A DNA stretch of 64,000 nt from Streptomyces sp. MUM 203J (GCF_022414595.1 NZ_JADWYO010000001.1:335946-399945); one strand, 5' to 3'. Positions 34,186 to 44,395 are shown, counted from the first letter of the stretch. Numbers and translations: made by a program. The notes: generated from the letters alone by a model not told the origin.

Positions 34186-35271
34186 CTACCTGCTGCGCCG
34201 CGTCACGAACTCCGCCAGCGCCAGCAGGTCCCCCGCCGCCGCCAGGTCCGGTACCGCGCGGGACAGGTGGTGCAGCGCCCGCGCCATGCGATCCCCCGCC
34301 TCCGCCTGGGCCCAGTCGCGGCCACCCGCGCGCTCCACCACCTCGGCGGCGCGGCGCACGTCCTCCTCCTCCAGGAACGGCCGCCGGTACAGCTCGGCCA
34401 GCTCCTCGCCCTCGGAGGTGCCGGAGGTCAGCGCGGCGACGACCGGGAGGGACTTCTTGTGGGCGGCCAGGTCGGCACCGGCCGGTTTGCCGGTCCGCTC
34501 GGGGTCGCCCCAGATGCCGATCAGGTCGTCGATCAGCTGGAAGGCCAGCCCGGCCTCCCGGCCGAAGGCGTCCAGCGCGGTGACCTCCGCCTCCCCCGCG
34601 TCCGCGTACAGCGCGCCCAGGGCGCAGGCGCAGCCGAGGAGGGCGCCCGTCTTCGCGGAGGCCATGGTGAGGCACTCGTCCAGGGACACGGTCAGCGGGT
34701 CGCGGCTCTCGAAGGCGCAGTCGGCCTGCTGGCCGGCGCACAGCTCGATGACACAGCCGGAGAGCCGCGCGGACGCGGCCGTGGCCTGCTGGTGGCCGTC
34801 GTCGGCGAGGACCCGCAGGGCGAGGGCGAGCATCGCGTCCCCGGCGACGAGGGCGTCCGGCATCCCGAAGACCGTCCACGCGGTGGGCCGGTTCCGCCGG
34901 GTGGCGTCCTCGTCGACGATGTCGTCGTGCAGCAGGGTGAAGTTGTGCGTCAGCTCGACGGCGGCCGCCGCGCGCACCGCGGCCCCCGGTTCGCCGCCCA
35001 GGGCGCGGGCCGAGGCGAGCACCAGCGCGGGGCGGATGGCCTTGCCCGCCGGGCCGTCGGCCGGGGTGCCGTCGGCGTGCTGCCAGCCGAAGTGGTACGC
35101 CGCGATCCGCCGCAGCGGCCCGGGCAGCGCGCCGACGGCGGAGCGCAGCACGGGGTCGACGGTGGCGCGGGTGCGGCCGAGGAGCGCCGCGGCACCGGGG
35201 CCGTCGCTGTTCTGTCGTCGCGCGGCGGCCCCTGCCCCTGTCCCGGTCCTGTCCGGGCTGGTCATGGTCAT
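34186..35271 (-). CDS. Polyprenyl synthetase, predicted family 2 encapsulin cargo
   Basis: A 361-residue trans-prenyltransferase that condenses isoprenoid diphosphates. The first Asp-rich motif is DDIVD at 116-120 and the second is DDLIGIWGD at 248-256; both are intact, so it should be active. The first ~40 residues are Gly/Ala/Arg-rich and disordered, as in cargo proteins packed into family 2 encapsulins, where this extension mediates loading. It is downstream of the shell gene, with a GGAGGAGG ribosome-binding site before ATG 35271. Product chain length is not readable. Encapsulation is inferred from gene pairing. Confidence 0.9.
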   Translation of the reverse strand: MTMTSPDRTGTGAGAAARRQNSDGPGAAALLGRTRATVDPVLRSAVGALPGPLRRIAAYHFGWQHADGTPADGPAGKAIRPALVLASARALGGEPGAAVRAAAAVELTHNFTLLHDDIVDEDATRRNRPTAWTVFGMPDALVAGDAMLALALRVLADDGHQQATAASARLSGCVIELCAGQQADCAFESRDPLTVSLDECLTMASAKTGALLGCACALGALYADAGEAEVTALDAFGREAGLAFQLIDDLIGIWGDPERTGKPAGADLAAHKKSLPVVAALTSGTSEGEELAELYRRPFLEEEDVRRAAEVVERAGGRDWAQAEAGDRMARALHHLSRAVPDLAAAGDLLALAEFVTRRSR

Positions 35272-35400
35272 GGTTCTCCTCCTCCGCCTCGTCCTCTTCC
35301 CCTCCCGGCTTCCCCCGGCCTCGGTCCGCACACGGGCGCGCGGAGGCAGGGGTACGGGCGGGAGCGCCGGTGCAGAGCGCCCCCGCCCGTACCGGTCCGC

Positions 35401-36825
<1,425 letters not shown>

Positions 36826-37002
36826 GGACTTCCCTCTCGGTTCAACTGTGATCACCTGCGAGAAGGATGCTTTCAGCACCTGGCGTGAGGCCGCCATTAC
36901 ACAAATGAGTGGGACTGAAGAACAGATAAACAGGGCAGGGAACACAGGTTTTTCGAACAGGCGCGGCGCAGAGCAGACGTTCGCGACGCAAAGTTATTCA
37001 TG

Positions 37003-37035
37003 TGTCCGGAATTCTTCGCACACCGAATCCGGACA
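37003..37035. promoter_or_regulatory. Inverted repeat before the amidase gene
   Basis: TGTCCGGA (37003-37010) and TCCGGACA (37028-37035) are perfect 8-bp arms with a 17-bp spacer, in the 235-bp interval between the divergent encapsulin and amidase genes and 26 bp before the amidase ATG. The interval is locally AT-rich (AAAGTTATTCATG). It could be an operator for the amidase. Confidence 0.4.
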
Positions 37036-37060
37036 GTGGTGAAGCGGGCACCCTGCGGTC

Positions 37061-37666
37061 ATGGCCACTCCCCTTTCCGCAGGCACGTTGCTGAAGGCCC
37101 TGCGCGACGAAGGCGTCAGGGTCGTCGAGATCGGCGGCTGGCGCACCCACAACCGGAACCATGTGGGCCACTGGGGCCCGGTCCACGGGGTGATGATCCA
37201 TCACACGGCGACCCGGGGCTCCTCGCGCACGGTCGTGATCTGCCGGGACGGATGGCCCGGACTGCCGGGCCCGCTGTGCCACGGCGTGATCACCAAGGAC
37301 GGCCGGGTGCACCTGGTCGGCCATGGGCGCGCCAACCACGCGGGGCGGGGCGACGACGACGTCCTGCGCGCGGTGATCGCGGAGAAGGCGCCGCCGCCGG
37401 ACGACGAGGCGAACACGGACGGTAACCGGCATTTCTACGGCTTCGAGTGCGAGAACGCCGGGGACGGCGCCGACCCGTGGCCGGAGGCCCAGCTGGACGC
37501 GGTCGCCCGGGTCTCGGCGGCGATCTGCCGCCGCCACAGGTGGACCGCCCGCTCGGTGATCGGCCACCTGGAGTGGCAGCCGGGCAAGGTCGATCCGCGC
37601 GGCTTCACCATGGACGCGCTGCGGGCCCGGGTGGAGGAGCGGCTGCCACGCTCCCCCGGGGGATGA
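37061..37666 (+). CDS. N-acetylmuramoyl-L-alanine amidase (amidase_2/PGRP type)
   Basis: A 201-residue zinc amidase that cleaves the bond between muramic acid and the stem peptide of peptidoglycan. Zinc ligands are visible in VMIHHTATRG and GHLEWQPGKVDP; NRHFYGFECENAG is the family's central motif. No signal peptide or membrane segment is present, which is unusual for a wall enzyme and resembles phage-type endolysins. It could be exported without a leader or act on internal fragments. No other phage gene lies nearby. Confidence 0.88.
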   Translation: MATPLSAGTLLKALRDEGVRVVEIGGWRTHNRNHVGHWGPVHGVMIHHTATRGSSRTVVICRDGWPGLPGPLCHGVITKDGRVHLVGHGRANHAGRGDDDVLRAVIAEKAPPPDDEANTDGNRHFYGFECENAGDGADPWPEAQLDAVARVSAAICRRHRWTARSVIGHLEWQPGKVDPRGFTMDALRARVEERLPRSPGG

Positions 37667-37718
37667 CCCCCGGCCCCGGCACGGCCCACCCGGGCATCCC
37701 CGGCGGGACAATGGACGG

Positions 37719-38741
37719 ATGAAGGAGACGCACGACCTCGGGGCGGCCGGGGACGCGGGGGGCCCCGGGGATCTCGGGGCGCGGACGCCCTCGCCGCTGG
37801 AGGCCGTCGAGGACGAACGGTTCACCCGCCGAGGGCTGAGACTGCTGCTGAAGCGGGACGACCTGATCCACCCCGACCTGGTCGGCAACAAGTGGCGCAA
37901 GCTGGCGCCGAACCTGGCCGCCTCGGCCGGGCTCCCCCTGCTGACGTTCGGCGGCGCCTACTCCAACCACCTGCGGGCCACGGCCGCCGCGGGGCGGCTG
38001 CTGGGCGTGGCGACCATCGGGGTCGTACGGGGCGAGGAACTGGCCGCGCGGCCGCTGAACCCCTCGCTGGAGCAGTGCGCGGCGGACGGGATGCGGCTGG
38101 TGTTCGTGGACCGGGCGACCTACCGGGCGAAGGACGACCCCGAGGTGCGGGCCCGGCTGCTGCGGGACGCGCCTCAGGGCACGGTCGTGGTGCCCGAGGG
38201 GGGCAGCAACGCGCTGGCGGTGCGCGGGTGCGTGGCGTTGGGCCGGGAACTGCGCGGCCGGGCGGACGTGGTGGCGGTGGCCTGCGGAACCGGCGGGACA
38301 CTGGCCGGACTGGCGGCCGGTCTGGGGCCGGGGCAGCGGGTGCTGGGGTTCCCCGCCCTGAGGGGCGGGTTCCTGGGCGCGGAGATACGAGCCCTTCAGG
38401 AGGGGGCCTTCGGGGGACCCGCGGGTGCGTGGAATCTGGAGGAGCGGTTCCACTTCGGGGGCTTCGCGCGCGTGCCGCCCGAGCTGGAGGCGTTCGCCGA
38501 CGACTTCGCCGCGCGGCACGGACTCGCCGTCGAGCGCGTATACGTGGCCAAGATGCTGTACGGACTGGTACGCCTGGCGGAGGAGGGCGCGTTCCCCCGG
38601 GGCACCGCCGTGGCGGGGGTGGTCACGGGGAGTCCGGAGCCGTATGGGAGAAGTGGCGGAATCCGGGCGGTTCGAGCGGGCGGCGGCTGGGTACGTCAAC
38701 CCTCCGCCGGTTCCTCCGGATTGGATGCCGCAGACCCCTAG
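37719..38741 (+). CDS. PLP-dependent D-cysteine desulfhydrase / ACC deaminase-like
   Basis: A 340-residue fold-type II PLP enzyme. The cofactor lysine is in VGNKWRKLAPN. FGGAYSNHLRA binds substrate, and ACGTGGTLAGLAAG holds the phosphate. The family includes D-cysteine desulfhydrase and 1-aminocyclopropane-1-carboxylate deaminase; the sequence does not decide. The last ~30 residues (after VVTGSPEPYG) are low-complexity and run into the sigH promoter region, so the natural end may have been extended. It starts 52 bp after the amidase and may be co-transcribed. Confidence 0.82.
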   Translation: MKETHDLGAAGDAGGPGDLGARTPSPLEAVEDERFTRRGLRLLLKRDDLIHPDLVGNKWRKLAPNLAASAGLPLLTFGGAYSNHLRATAAAGRLLGVATIGVVRGEELAARPLNPSLEQCAADGMRLVFVDRATYRAKDDPEVRARLLRDAPQGTVVVPEGGSNALAVRGCVALGRELRGRADVVAVACGTGGTLAGLAAGLGPGQRVLGFPALRGGFLGAEIRALQEGAFGGPAGAWNLEERFHFGGFARVPPELEAFADDFAARHGLAVERVYVAKMLYGLVRLAEEGAFPRGTAVAGVVTGSPEPYGRSGGIRAVRAGGGWVRQPSAGSSGLDAADP

Positions 38742-38937
38742 CCACCGTGTGTACCCGTATGCCTACTATGAGTGACGGGCACTCGATCGGGGGCCCCGGC
38801 GACACGGCATCATGGATCGCGATAGCGTCACGGCGACTACGCACTCCTGCGTACCGCACGGTTCCGGGGAGGAACCGCGGAGGATCATCCGCGTCCCCCC
38901 GGGCCCCGAAAGAGTTTGTGCCACCTTGGAGGTGAGG
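38742..38937 (+). promoter_or_regulatory. Promoter region of the anti-sigma/sigH operon
   Basis: A 196-bp region before the anti-sigma gene. A -10-like TACTAT lies at 38764-38769, without a clear -35. Directly after it is an inverted repeat GAGTG-ACGGG-CACTC (38770-38784), suited to a dimeric regulator; in S. coelicolor this operon is repressed by BldD, but the match to a BldD site is not convincing. A strong ribosome-binding site GGAGGTGAG sits at 38928-38936. Confidence 0.4.
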
Positions 38938-39351
38938 GTGTCCCAGATCGCAGGCGAGCCCGGGTCCCAGGACTTCGTGGAAGTCCGGCTGCCCGCTGCG
39001 GGTGCCTACCTGTCCGTGCTGCGTACGGCCACGGCCGGCCTGGCGGCGCGTTTGGACTTCACCCTCGACGAGATCGAGGACCTGCGCATCGCCGTCGACG
39101 AGGCGTGCGCGATCCTGCTGCAGCAGGCCGTGTCCGGCTCGGTGCTCAGCTGTGTGTTCCGGCTCATCGACGACTCCCTGGAGGTCACGGTGTCCGCGCC
39201 GACGACCGACGGGCGGGCGCCTGAGCGCGACACCTTCGCGTGGACGGTGCTGTCGGCGCTGGCCGGCAAGGTGGACTCGTCGGTCGCGGAGGACCGGACC
39301 GTGTCCATCAGCCTGTACAAACAGCGCGGCGCGGGTCCCGGGCCGGCGTGA
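38938..39351 (+). CDS. Anti-sigma factor of SigH (RsbW-like kinase fold)
   Basis: A 137-residue GHKL-fold protein like RsbW/SpoIIAB. FVEVRLPAAGAYLSVLR is the first strand-helix and DLRIAVDEACAILL the N-box for ATP. DTFAWTVLSALAGKV follows, and the last strand is TVSISLYK. It should bind and silence SigH until released in stress, as UshX/RshA does in S. coelicolor. GTG 38938 follows GGAGGTGAG. Its TGA overlaps the sigH GTG (GTGA, 39348-39351), so both are made in a fixed ratio. Confidence 0.9.
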   Translation: MSQIAGEPGSQDFVEVRLPAAGAYLSVLRTATAGLAARLDFTLDEIEDLRIAVDEACAILLQQAVSGSVLSCVFRLIDDSLEVTVSAPTTDGRAPERDTFAWTVLSALAGKVDSSVAEDRTVSISLYKQRGAGPGPA

Positions 39352-40409
39352 GGGACGGGGGCGGTCCGGTGCGGAACGAGGAGCGCGGCCCCAGGGCGCC
39401 CCGCACGGCGGAGGGCCCGGGCATCCCGGAACAGCAGGCGCGGCCACACCCTGAGGACGGTCTTGCGGAGGCGCCGTACGAGGCGCGGGCGAAGCGGGCG
39501 GCGCAGATGAGCGACAGCGGCAGCGAGAACGAGCAGCGGCGGGACGGTGACGGTCCGCGGGTGGACGGCGGCCCCCGGTCGGACGGCCGTGCACGGCCGG
39601 ATCGCACTCCGCGGGCGGACGGCGCCTCGCGGGCTCACCAGCATGCCGCCGATCCGCAGGACCGGAGCAACGCGCGGGCGATGTTCGTCACGCTGAGGGA
39701 GCTTCCGGACGGCTCACCCGAGAAGGCCGAGCTGCGGAACCAGCTGGTCCGGATGCATCTGCCGCTCGTCGAACACCTGGCGCGGCGCTTCCGCAACCGG
39801 GGGGAGCCGCTGGACGACCTGACCCAGGTCGCCACGATCGGGCTGATCAAGTCCGTGGACCGGTTCGACCCGGAGCGGGGCGTCGAGTTCTCCACCTATG
39901 CGACGCCGACGGTGGTGGGCGAGATCAAGCGCCACTTCCGCGACAAGGGCTGGGCGGTGCGGGTGCCGCGGCGGCTCCAGGAGCTGCGGCTGTCCCTGAC
40001 GACGGCCACCGCGGAGCTGTCCCAGCTCAATGGGCGGTCACCGACCGTGCACGAGCTGGCGGAGAAGCTGGGCATCTCGGAGGAGGAGGTCCTGGAGGGC
40101 CTGGAGTCCGCGAACGCGTACTCCACGCTGTCCCTGGACGTACCCGACACCGACGACGAGGCACCGGCGGTGGCGGACACGCTGGGCGCGGAGGACGAGG
40201 CCCTGGAGGGGGTCGAGTACCGGGAGTCCCTGAAGCCGCTGCTGGAGGATCTGCCGCCGCGGGAGAAGCGGATCCTGCTGCTGCGGTTCTTCGGCAACAT
40301 GACCCAGTCGCAGATCGCCCAGGAGGTGGGCATCTCCCAGATGCATGTCTCGCGGCTGCTGGCCCGGACCCTGGCACAGCTGCGGGAGCGCCTGCTGGTG
40401 GAGGAGTAG
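39348..40409 (+). CDS. sigH: Stress/developmental sigma factor SigH (SigB/F/G family)
   Basis: A 353-residue sigma-70 group 3 factor. Region 2 includes MHLPLVEHLARRFRNRGEPL and the DLTQVATIGLIKSVDRFDP core. Region 3 follows (RRLQELRLSLTTATAEL), then region 4 with the helix-turn-helix MTQSQIAQEVGISQMHVSRL. About 100 residues of charged, disordered sequence precede region 2. The GTG at 39348 overlaps the anti-sigma stop and gives the ~354-residue length recalled for S. coelicolor SigH; other in-frame starts at 39369 (GTG) and 39507 (ATG) would give shorter forms. In S. coelicolor SigH occurs in several sizes and serves osmotic stress and aerial growth. Confidence 0.92.
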   Translation: MRDGGGPVRNEERGPRAPRTAEGPGIPEQQARPHPEDGLAEAPYEARAKRAAQMSDSGSENEQRRDGDGPRVDGGPRSDGRARPDRTPRADGASRAHQHAADPQDRSNARAMFVTLRELPDGSPEKAELRNQLVRMHLPLVEHLARRFRNRGEPLDDLTQVATIGLIKSVDRFDPERGVEFSTYATPTVVGEIKRHFRDKGWAVRVPRRLQELRLSLTTATAELSQLNGRSPTVHELAEKLGISEEEVLEGLESANAYSTLSLDVPDTDDEAPAVADTLGAEDEALEGVEYRESLKPLLEDLPPREKRILLLRFFGNMTQSQIAQEVGISQMHVSRLLARTLAQLRERLLVEE

Positions 40410-40641
40410 CGGGACGCCGCGCCCGCCCCCGGCGGTTCGTCCGGTGCGGGCTGCGGGCCGTCGCGTCAGCGGACCGGACCGGCGGCTGCGGGTAATGCGC
40501 CCCGCCGGTGCGGCGGCTGCGGTCCGCAGACGGGCGTCGCCTTCTGCTGGTGCACGGGCCCGCCGCGGCGGCGCGCGGGCCGGACCTGGCCCCGCGCCCC
40601 GAGGACGGGCGCCGGACGCGGCGCCTCGGCCTGCGGGGGCC

Positions 40642-41067
40642 TCAGGCGCCGGGAGGCGTGATGCCCAGGGACCTCGGCGTCGCCGGGTGGAGGAGCAGCA
40701 CCAGCGCGGCCACCGCCGCCAGGCCCAGGGCCGCGCCCGCCGCCATGGCGAGGGGGCCCGCGCCCAGAAGGGTCCAGGCGACCGGAAGCGCCATGATCTG
40801 CGTGATGATCGCCGGCCCTCGGCTCCAGCGCCGCAGGCCCAGCAGCCCCCGTGCGGCCACCAGCGGAATCACGCCCAGCGCGAGCAGCGTCGCCCCGCCC
40901 GTGAGGGCCTGGGTGACATCGTCGGGGCTGCCGGTCAGCGTGCTCACCAGGACGTACAGGCCTCCGGCGAACAGCGCCAGCGCCTCGGACCCGGCCACCG
41001 CCGCGGCGGCCGTCACGGAGGTCGGGCGGGAGGCGGGCGCGTCGGTGGGGTTCGGCTCGGTGCTCAC
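40642..41067 (-). CDS. Small integral membrane protein, unknown function
   Basis: A 141-residue protein with a Pro/Ser-rich N-terminus and about four membrane helices (ALALFAGGLYVLVSTLTG, TLLALGVIPLVAARGLLG, AIITQIMALPVAWTLLGA, AALGLAAVAALVLLLHP). It has no charged functional residues within helices and no known domain. The gene is convergent with sigH and divergent from the lipid kinase gene. Conserved at this place in Streptomyces as far as I recall. Function unknown. Confidence 0.8.
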   Translation of the reverse strand: MSTEPNPTDAPASRPTSVTAAAAVAGSEALALFAGGLYVLVSTLTGSPDDVTQALTGGATLLALGVIPLVAARGLLGLRRWSRGPAIITQIMALPVAWTLLGAGPLAMAAGAALGLAAVAALVLLLHPATPRSLGITPPGA

Positions 41068-41138
41068 CCCAGCAGGGTAGCGGCCCCGCCACCAGGGCCC
41101 CCTTCGCCCGGTACCAAGCGGTAGGTACCCTGGCCGTC

Positions 41139-42107
41139 ATGCGTGCACTTCTCGTGGTCAACCCGGCAGCCACCACCACGAGTGCCCGCACCCGCGACGT
41201 ACTGATCCACGCGCTGGCCAGCGAGATGAAGCTGGAGGCGGTGACCACCGAGTACCGGGGGCACGCCCGGGACCTGGCCCGGCGGGCCGCCGAGTCCGAG
41301 GACATCGACCTGGTGGTGGCGCTCGGCGGCGACGGCACCGTCAACGAGGTCGTCAACGGGCTGCTGCACGGGGGCCCCGATCCGGACCGGCTGCCGAGGC
41401 TCGCCGTCGTACCGGGCGGGTCGACGAACGTGTTCGCGCGTGCCCTGGGGCTGCCGAACGACGCAGTGGAGGCGACCGGCGCGATCCTGGACGCGCTGCG
41501 GGAGCGGCGGAGCCGTACGGTCGGCCTGGGGCTGGCCGCCGGTGCCCCCGGTACCGAGGACGAGGGGGTGCCCGCCCGCTGGTTCACGTTCTGCGCGGGA
41601 CTCGGCTTCGACGCCGGGGTCGTCGGGCGGGTCGAGAAGCAGCGGGAGCTGGGCAAGCGCTCCACGCATGCGCTGTATCTGCGTCAGGTGTTCCGGCAGC
41701 TGCTCGGTGACCCGCACCGGCGGCACGGGACGATCACACTGGAGCGCCCGGGGCAGGAGCCGGTCGAGGACCTGGTCCTGTCGATCATCTGCAACACCGC
41801 GCCCTGGACGTACCTCGGAAACCGCCCGGTCTACGCGGCGCCCGGCGCCTCCTTCGACACCGCGCTCGACGTGCTCGGACTCCGGCGGCTGTCCACCGCG
41901 GCGGTGGCCCGGTACGCGACACAGCTGCTCACCTCGACGCCGGAACGCGGCCCGCACGGCAGGCACGCGGTGTCGCTTCATGACCAGACCGAGTTCACCT
42001 TGCATTCGAAGGTCCCATTGCCGTTCCAGATGGACGGAGACCACCTCGGCCTTCGAATGAGCGTGAAGTTCACAGGCCATCGCCGTGCACTGGGTGTGAT
42101 TGTGTGA
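41139..42107 (+). CDS. Diacylglycerol kinase-family lipid kinase
   Basis: A 322-residue DAGK/YegS-type kinase that phosphorylates a lipid or sphingoid-like alcohol with ATP at the membrane. The nucleotide loop is ALGGDGTVNEVVNG, preceded by LLVVNPAAT and followed by VVPGGSTNVFARALG. The C-terminal beta-domain ends with HSKVPLPFQMDGD, a family hallmark. ATG 41139 lies just after a GGTACC-N8-GGTACC repeat (41110-41129), which may be part of its promoter. The lipid substrate cannot be told. Confidence 0.9.
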   Translation: MRALLVVNPAATTTSARTRDVLIHALASEMKLEAVTTEYRGHARDLARRAAESEDIDLVVALGGDGTVNEVVNGLLHGGPDPDRLPRLAVVPGGSTNVFARALGLPNDAVEATGAILDALRERRSRTVGLGLAAGAPGTEDEGVPARWFTFCAGLGFDAGVVGRVEKQRELGKRSTHALYLRQVFRQLLGDPHRRHGTITLERPGQEPVEDLVLSIICNTAPWTYLGNRPVYAAPGASFDTALDVLGLRRLSTAAVARYATQLLTSTPERGPHGRHAVSLHDQTEFTLHSKVPLPFQMDGDHLGLRMSVKFTGHRRALGVIV

Positions 42108-42113
42108 GTGGAA

Positions 42114-42130
42114 GGGCCCTCGGCCCTTTA
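42114..42130 (+). terminator. Small hairpin followed by T-rich stretch after the lipid kinase
   Basis: AAGGGCC (42114-42120) and GGCCCTT (42124-42130) form a 7-bp stem with a CTC loop, followed by TATCTC. It begins 7 bp after the stop codon. Confidence 0.5.
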
Positions 42131-42429
42131 TCTCGAACGTATGGGCTGGGGTCCACCCCTAAGAAGTACGGCTGTGACGGAGCCGACACCGAGGAATCCA
42201 AAAAAACTTCCCGGAAGGGGTTGTATCCGCAGCCGAGGTTTGCGAATCTCTACATGGCGATCGGGACGGCCCGCAACACCGGCCTCCACTGAGAGCCAGA
42301 ACCCCTCCTCATCTCAGGACCCACCTCCAGACGTCTGTCTGGCTGTCGGCCCTTCCCTTGCGGAGGGATTCGTGAAAGCGTTCACATTCACAAGCAACTT
42401 GCATGCAACACCAAGGAGAGGTAGCAGCC
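42131..42429 (+). promoter_or_regulatory. wblE upstream region (322 bp gene-free)
   Basis: No credible gene lies between the kinase terminator and wblE. The final 60 bp are relatively AT-rich and contain a perfect palindrome TTGCATGCAA (42399-42408), placed just before the AAGGAGAG ribosome-binding site (42413-42420). This suggests a long leader or an operator close to the start. Confidence 0.45.
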
Positions 42430-42687
42430 ATGGACTGGCGTCACAACGCCGTTTGTCGTGAGGAAGACCCCGAGCTGTTCTTCCCCATCGGCAACACCGG
42501 TCCTGCGCTGCTGCAGATCGAGGAAGCCAAGGCTGTCTGCCGTCGCTGCCCCGTGATGGAGCAGTGCCTGCAGTGGGCGCTCGAGACCGGTCAGGACTCG
42601 GGTGTCTGGGGCGGCCTCAGCGAGGACGAGCGCCGCGCGATGAAGCGCCGCGCCGCTCGTAACCGGGCACGCAACGCCAGCGCCTGA
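42430..42687 (+). CDS. wblE: WhiB-family iron-sulfur regulator WblE
   Basis: An 85-residue Wbl protein carrying a [4Fe-4S] cluster on Cys9, Cys37, Cys40 and Cys46 (C-Xn-CRRC-X5-C). The GVWGG turn follows, and a basic RAMKRRAARNRARN tail contacts DNA. Wbl proteins bind region 4 of the principal sigma factor and sense redox or nitric oxide. The sequence and its place next to sigH fit WblE, which appears essential or nearly so in Streptomyces. ATG 42430 is preferred over 42403 because AAGGAGAG lies 9 nt upstream and the family starts MDWRHNAVC. Confidence 0.93.
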   Translation: MDWRHNAVCREEDPELFFPIGNTGPALLQIEEAKAVCRRCPVMEQCLQWALETGQDSGVWGGLSEDERRAMKRRAARNRARNASA

Positions 42688-42746
42688 GCACCGCCAACGC
42701 GCCTCCCGAACAGCAGCGCGCAGCAGTAGCAGTACCCCACAGCATT

Positions 42747-42782
42747 CGAGCCCCGGGCCGTGACGAAACGGCCCGGGGCTCG
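42747..42782. terminator. 14-bp perfect hairpin between wblE and sensor kinase
   Basis: Arms CGAGCCCCGGGCCG (42747-42760) and CGGCCCGGGGCTCG (42769-42782) with an 8-nt loop lie between convergent genes. Confidence 0.9.
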
Positions 42783-42801
42783 CTGCTGTTGTGAACGGCC
42801 C

Positions 42802-44271
42802 CTACTTCTGCGGGCGTACGGGGATGTCCAGCACCACGCGCGTGCCGCGCTCCGGCGCCGGGCGCATGTCGAACGTACCGCCCAACTCCCCTTCCACCAG
42901 GGTCCGTACGATCTGCAGGCCGAGGTTTCCGGCGCTCTGCGGGTCGAAGCCGACGGGCAGTCCGCGGCCGTCGTCCTGGACGGTGATGAGCAGCCGGGCG
43001 TCCGGGGCGCGGGTGTCGCCGCGGACGGCGGTGACCTCCACCGTGCCGTGCTCGCCCGGGGCGAAGGCGTGCTCCAGGGCGTTCTGGAGCACCTCGGTGA
43101 GGACCATGGACAGCGGTGTGGCGACCTCCGCGTCCAGAATGCCGAAGCGGCCGTTGCGCCGGCAGGCGACCTTGCCGGGTGAGATCTCCGCCACCATCGA
43201 GATGACCCGGTCCGCGATGTCGTCGAACTCGACCCGCTCGTCCAGATTCTGGGACAGCGTCTCATGGACGATCGCGATGGAGCCGACGCGGCGGACGGCC
43301 TCGTTGAGCGCCTCACGGCCCCGGTCGGAATCCATCCGGCGGGCCTGGAGGCGGAGCAGGGCGGCGACGGTCTGGAGGTTGTTCTTCACCCGGTGGTGGA
43401 TCTCCCGGATGGTGGCGTCCTTGGTGATCAACTCGCGTTCCCTGCGGCGCAGTTCCGTGACGTCGCGGAGCAGGACGAGGGAGCCGATGCGGGTGCCCTT
43501 GGGCTTGAGCGGGATGACCCGGAGCTGGATGACGCCGCCGTTTCCCTCGACCTCGGTCTCGCGGGGGGCATAGCCGCTGGCGAGCTTGGCGAGGGCCTCG
43601 TCGACGGGGCCGCGGGAAGGGGCGAGCTCGGCGGTGGCCTGGCCGAGGTGCTGGCCGACGAGGTCGGCGGCGAGACCGAGACGGTGGTACGCGGACAGCG
43701 CGTTGGGCGAGGCGTACTGGACGACACCGTCCGCGTCGAGCCTGATCAGGCCGTCGCCGGCGCGCGGCGAGGCGTCCATGTCGACCTGCTGCTCGGGGAA
43801 CGGGAAGCTGCCCGCAGCGATCATCTGGGCCAGGTCGGAGGCCGACTGGAGGTAGGTCAGCTCCAGCCGGGAGGGGGTGCGGACGGTGAGCAGGTTGGTG
43901 TTGCGGGCGATGACTCCGAGGACACGGCCCTCGCGCCGCACGGGGATCGACTCGACGCGTACGGGGACCTCCTCGCGCCATTCCGGGTCGCCTTCGCGTA
44001 CGATGCGTCCTTCGTCCAGGGCGGCGTCCAGCAGCGGGCGGCGCCCGCGGGGCACGAGATGGCCGACCATGTCGTCCTGGTAGGAGGTGGGCCCGGTGTT
44101 GGGGCGCATCTGTGCGACCGACACATAGCGGGTACCGTCGCGGGTGGGGACCCACAGGACGAGGTCCGCGAAGGAGAGGTCGGAGAGCAGCTGCCACTCC
44201 GACACCAGCAGGTGGAGCCATTCGAGGTCTGACTCGCTGAGCGCGGTGTGCTGGCGTACGAGATCGTTCAT
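42802..44271 (-). CDS. PdtaS-type sensor histidine kinase (GAF-PAS-HisKA_2)
   Basis: A soluble histidine kinase of 489 residues. The N-terminal GAF-like region covers about 1-160 and a PAS domain about 165-285 (GLIRLDADGVVQYASPNALS). The phosphoacceptor His is in IREIHHRVKNNLQTVAALLR, typical of HisKA_2 kinases, and a HATPase domain follows (VLTEVLQNALEHAF, DDGRGLPVGF, GNLGLQIV). No membrane helices are present. Mycobacterial PdtaS pairs with an ANTAR RNA-binding regulator; no partner gene is visible here. ATG 44271 was chosen, but a GTG at 44280 is equally possible and neither has a good ribosome-binding site. A DasR-like site lies upstream. Confidence 0.9.
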   Translation of the reverse strand: MNDLVRQHTALSESDLEWLHLLVSEWQLLSDLSFADLVLWVPTRDGTRYVSVAQMRPNTGPTSYQDDMVGHLVPRGRRPLLDAALDEGRIVREGDPEWREEVPVRVESIPVRREGRVLGVIARNTNLLTVRTPSRLELTYLQSASDLAQMIAAGSFPFPEQQVDMDASPRAGDGLIRLDADGVVQYASPNALSAYHRLGLAADLVGQHLGQATAELAPSRGPVDEALAKLASGYAPRETEVEGNGGVIQLRVIPLKPKGTRIGSLVLLRDVTELRRRERELITKDATIREIHHRVKNNLQTVAALLRLQARRMDSDRGREALNEAVRRVGSIAIVHETLSQNLDERVEFDDIADRVISMVAEISPGKVACRRNGRFGILDAEVATPLSMVLTEVLQNALEHAFAPGEHGTVEVTAVRGDTRAPDARLLITVQDDGRGLPVGFDPQSAGNLGLQIVRTLVEGELGGTFDMRPAPERGTRVVLDIPVRPQK

Positions 44272-44395
44272 GGAGGGCACGTCTGTGAGCGTACCCGCGT
44301 GCGGGTACCTGGTGCTTTGCCGGTCCTTGGTGGAGGATGGACCAGCGCGCGCACCCGCCGGGACGGATACGGACGCGTGGATGGACAGGCCCGAA

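Noticed and set aside
37061..37666. Prophage remnant suggested by the endolysin-like amidase
   Set aside because: No holin, capsid, integrase or attachment repeats lie nearby. The encapsulin shares a capsid-type fold but is a genuine chromosomal family.
38640..38700. tRNA-like stretch near the 3' end of the PLP enzyme gene (GTGGCGGAATC...GGTTCGA)
   Set aside because: No acceptor stem or full cloverleaf could be drawn, and the bases are within an open coding frame.
42108..42461. 117-codon frame upstream of and into wblE
   Set aside because: It overlaps wblE in another frame and lacks coding character. WblE itself starts at 42430 with a good ribosome-binding site.
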